Shown here piece by piece: positions 63,860-64,000 of a stretch of 64,000 nt of DNA; the first letter of the stretch is position 1, and each line of letters begins with the position of its first letter. The stretch spans positions 205,038 to 269,037 of the forward strand of contig CALLUS010000008.1 in the NCBI GenBank assembly GCA_938010435.1, written 5' to 3'. The notes beneath the pieces were generated by a model that was given only the letters and a program-made list of their open reading frames with translations, was not told where the DNA came from and made no database searches. The DNA is from an uncultured Rhizobiaceae group bacterium. Its GTDB lineage: Bacteria; Pseudomonadota; Alphaproteobacteria; Rhizobiales; Rhizobiaceae. Made by a program: the position numbers and the translations under genes.

Positions 63860-64000
63860 GGTAATCCCCCCGGAAATTATCGGAGTTTTTGAGTAGAATT
63901 TTCTCACAATGATTGAAGAGGAAATTCGAATGAAGAAGTCACGATTTACGGAAGCTAAGATCATGGAAATCTTGAAGCAGGCGGAGGGTGGTGTTCCTGT
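63860..64000 (+). mobile_element. Left end of an IS3-family element (cut by window edge)
   Basis: The transposase OrfA start at 63930 has a leader region of GC-rich then AT-rich sequence (TCCCCCCGGAAATTATCGG...) of the kind found at IS3-family left ends. The exact terminal repeat cannot be fixed because the other end is outside the window, so the left boundary is a guess. Confidence 0.5.
63930..64000 (+). CDS. IS3-family transposase OrfA, N-terminus (partial)
   Basis: Reads MKKSRFTEAKIMEILKQAEG followed by GVP at the edge of the window, the start of a helix-turn-helix OrfA as in IS3-family (IS407-like or IS51-like) elements. An SD-like GAGG lies 9 nt before the ATG. Only 23 full codons are visible; whether the element is intact cannot be seen. 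Confidence 0.8.
   Translation, partial: MKKSRFTEAKIMEILKQAEGGVP

Noticed and set aside
1..64000. tRNA genes, CRISPR arrays, toxin-antitoxin pairs, prophage genes
   Set aside because: None were visible in the gaps or among the genes on either strand.

Overview
The window looks like chromosomal core sequence of an alphaproteobacterium, most likely a Hyphomicrobiales (Rhizobiales) member of moderate GC. The evidence is gene order and family content: LOG-dapD-DUF805-dapE, cycM next to kdsB-pheA, a two-SBP yejA-yejA-yejB-yejE-yejF operon, dnaX with ffs (SRP RNA) just upstream and ybaB just downstream, lnt-XRE regulator-metK-trmB, rimP-nusA-ylxR-infB-rbfA-truB, a BA14K protein and fused Aas. No rRNA, tRNA, CRISPR, prophage or plasmid genes were seen. 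One IS3-type transposase gene begins at the right edge.

Layout. 1-3418 (minus): lysine/DAP genes dapD and dapE, with two tandem DUF805 membrane-protein genes and an MBL hydrolase between them. Both DUF805 genes are broken by single-base shortfalls in homopolymers. 3569-8682: LOG nucleosidase, YsxC GTPase, ArfB ribosome rescue, a sugar-acid dehydratase, a small secreted protein and an SMP-30 lactonase. 8879-13572: an orphan 136-aa protein, then a tight cassette of FAH hydrolase, PLP decarboxylase, aminotransferase and crotonase. 13599-17191: TPR lipoprotein, M17 peptidase, and a MarR-NlpC/P60 pair. 17213-26545 (minus): a seven-gene unit, two YejA-type binding proteins, YejB, YejE, YejF, a NUDIX hydrolase and GhrA. 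26744-32397: cytochrome CycM, kdsB, pheA, gnd, a Cys/His-rich secreted protein and two Tat-exported L,D-transpeptidases. 32471-38253: a TPP enzyme, two Lrp/AsnC regulators and an arginine catabolic operon (arginase, CtlX, ornithine cyclodeaminase). 38315-46410: ybaB, dnaX, ffs, HIT, nudC, split MnmC/MnmD, BA14K and lnt. 46457-48984: XRE-metK-trmB. 48981-56363: GNAT, CBS, ppa, MATE, a P460 cytochrome and aas. 56782-63763: the rimP-to-truB translation operon. 63930-end: start of an IS3-type element where rpsO would normally be expected.

How the genes work together. The window is mainly housekeeping: lysine/peptidoglycan precursors, KDO activation, Phe synthesis, lipoprotein maturation, SAM synthesis, tRNA modification, replication clamp loading and translation initiation. 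Interspersed are catabolic modules for arginine, sugar acids and probably an aromatic or amine compound, plus peptide uptake. The most notable non-gene signals are a 19-bp perfect inverted repeat upstream of aas that looks like a double TetR-type operator, a UUCG-capped terminator in the rimP leader that looks like an attenuator, a 22-bp near-palindrome between an Lrp gene and its divergent TPP-enzyme gene, and an 18-bp perfect inverted repeat at the 3' end of that TPP gene. No clearly new multi-gene system was found.
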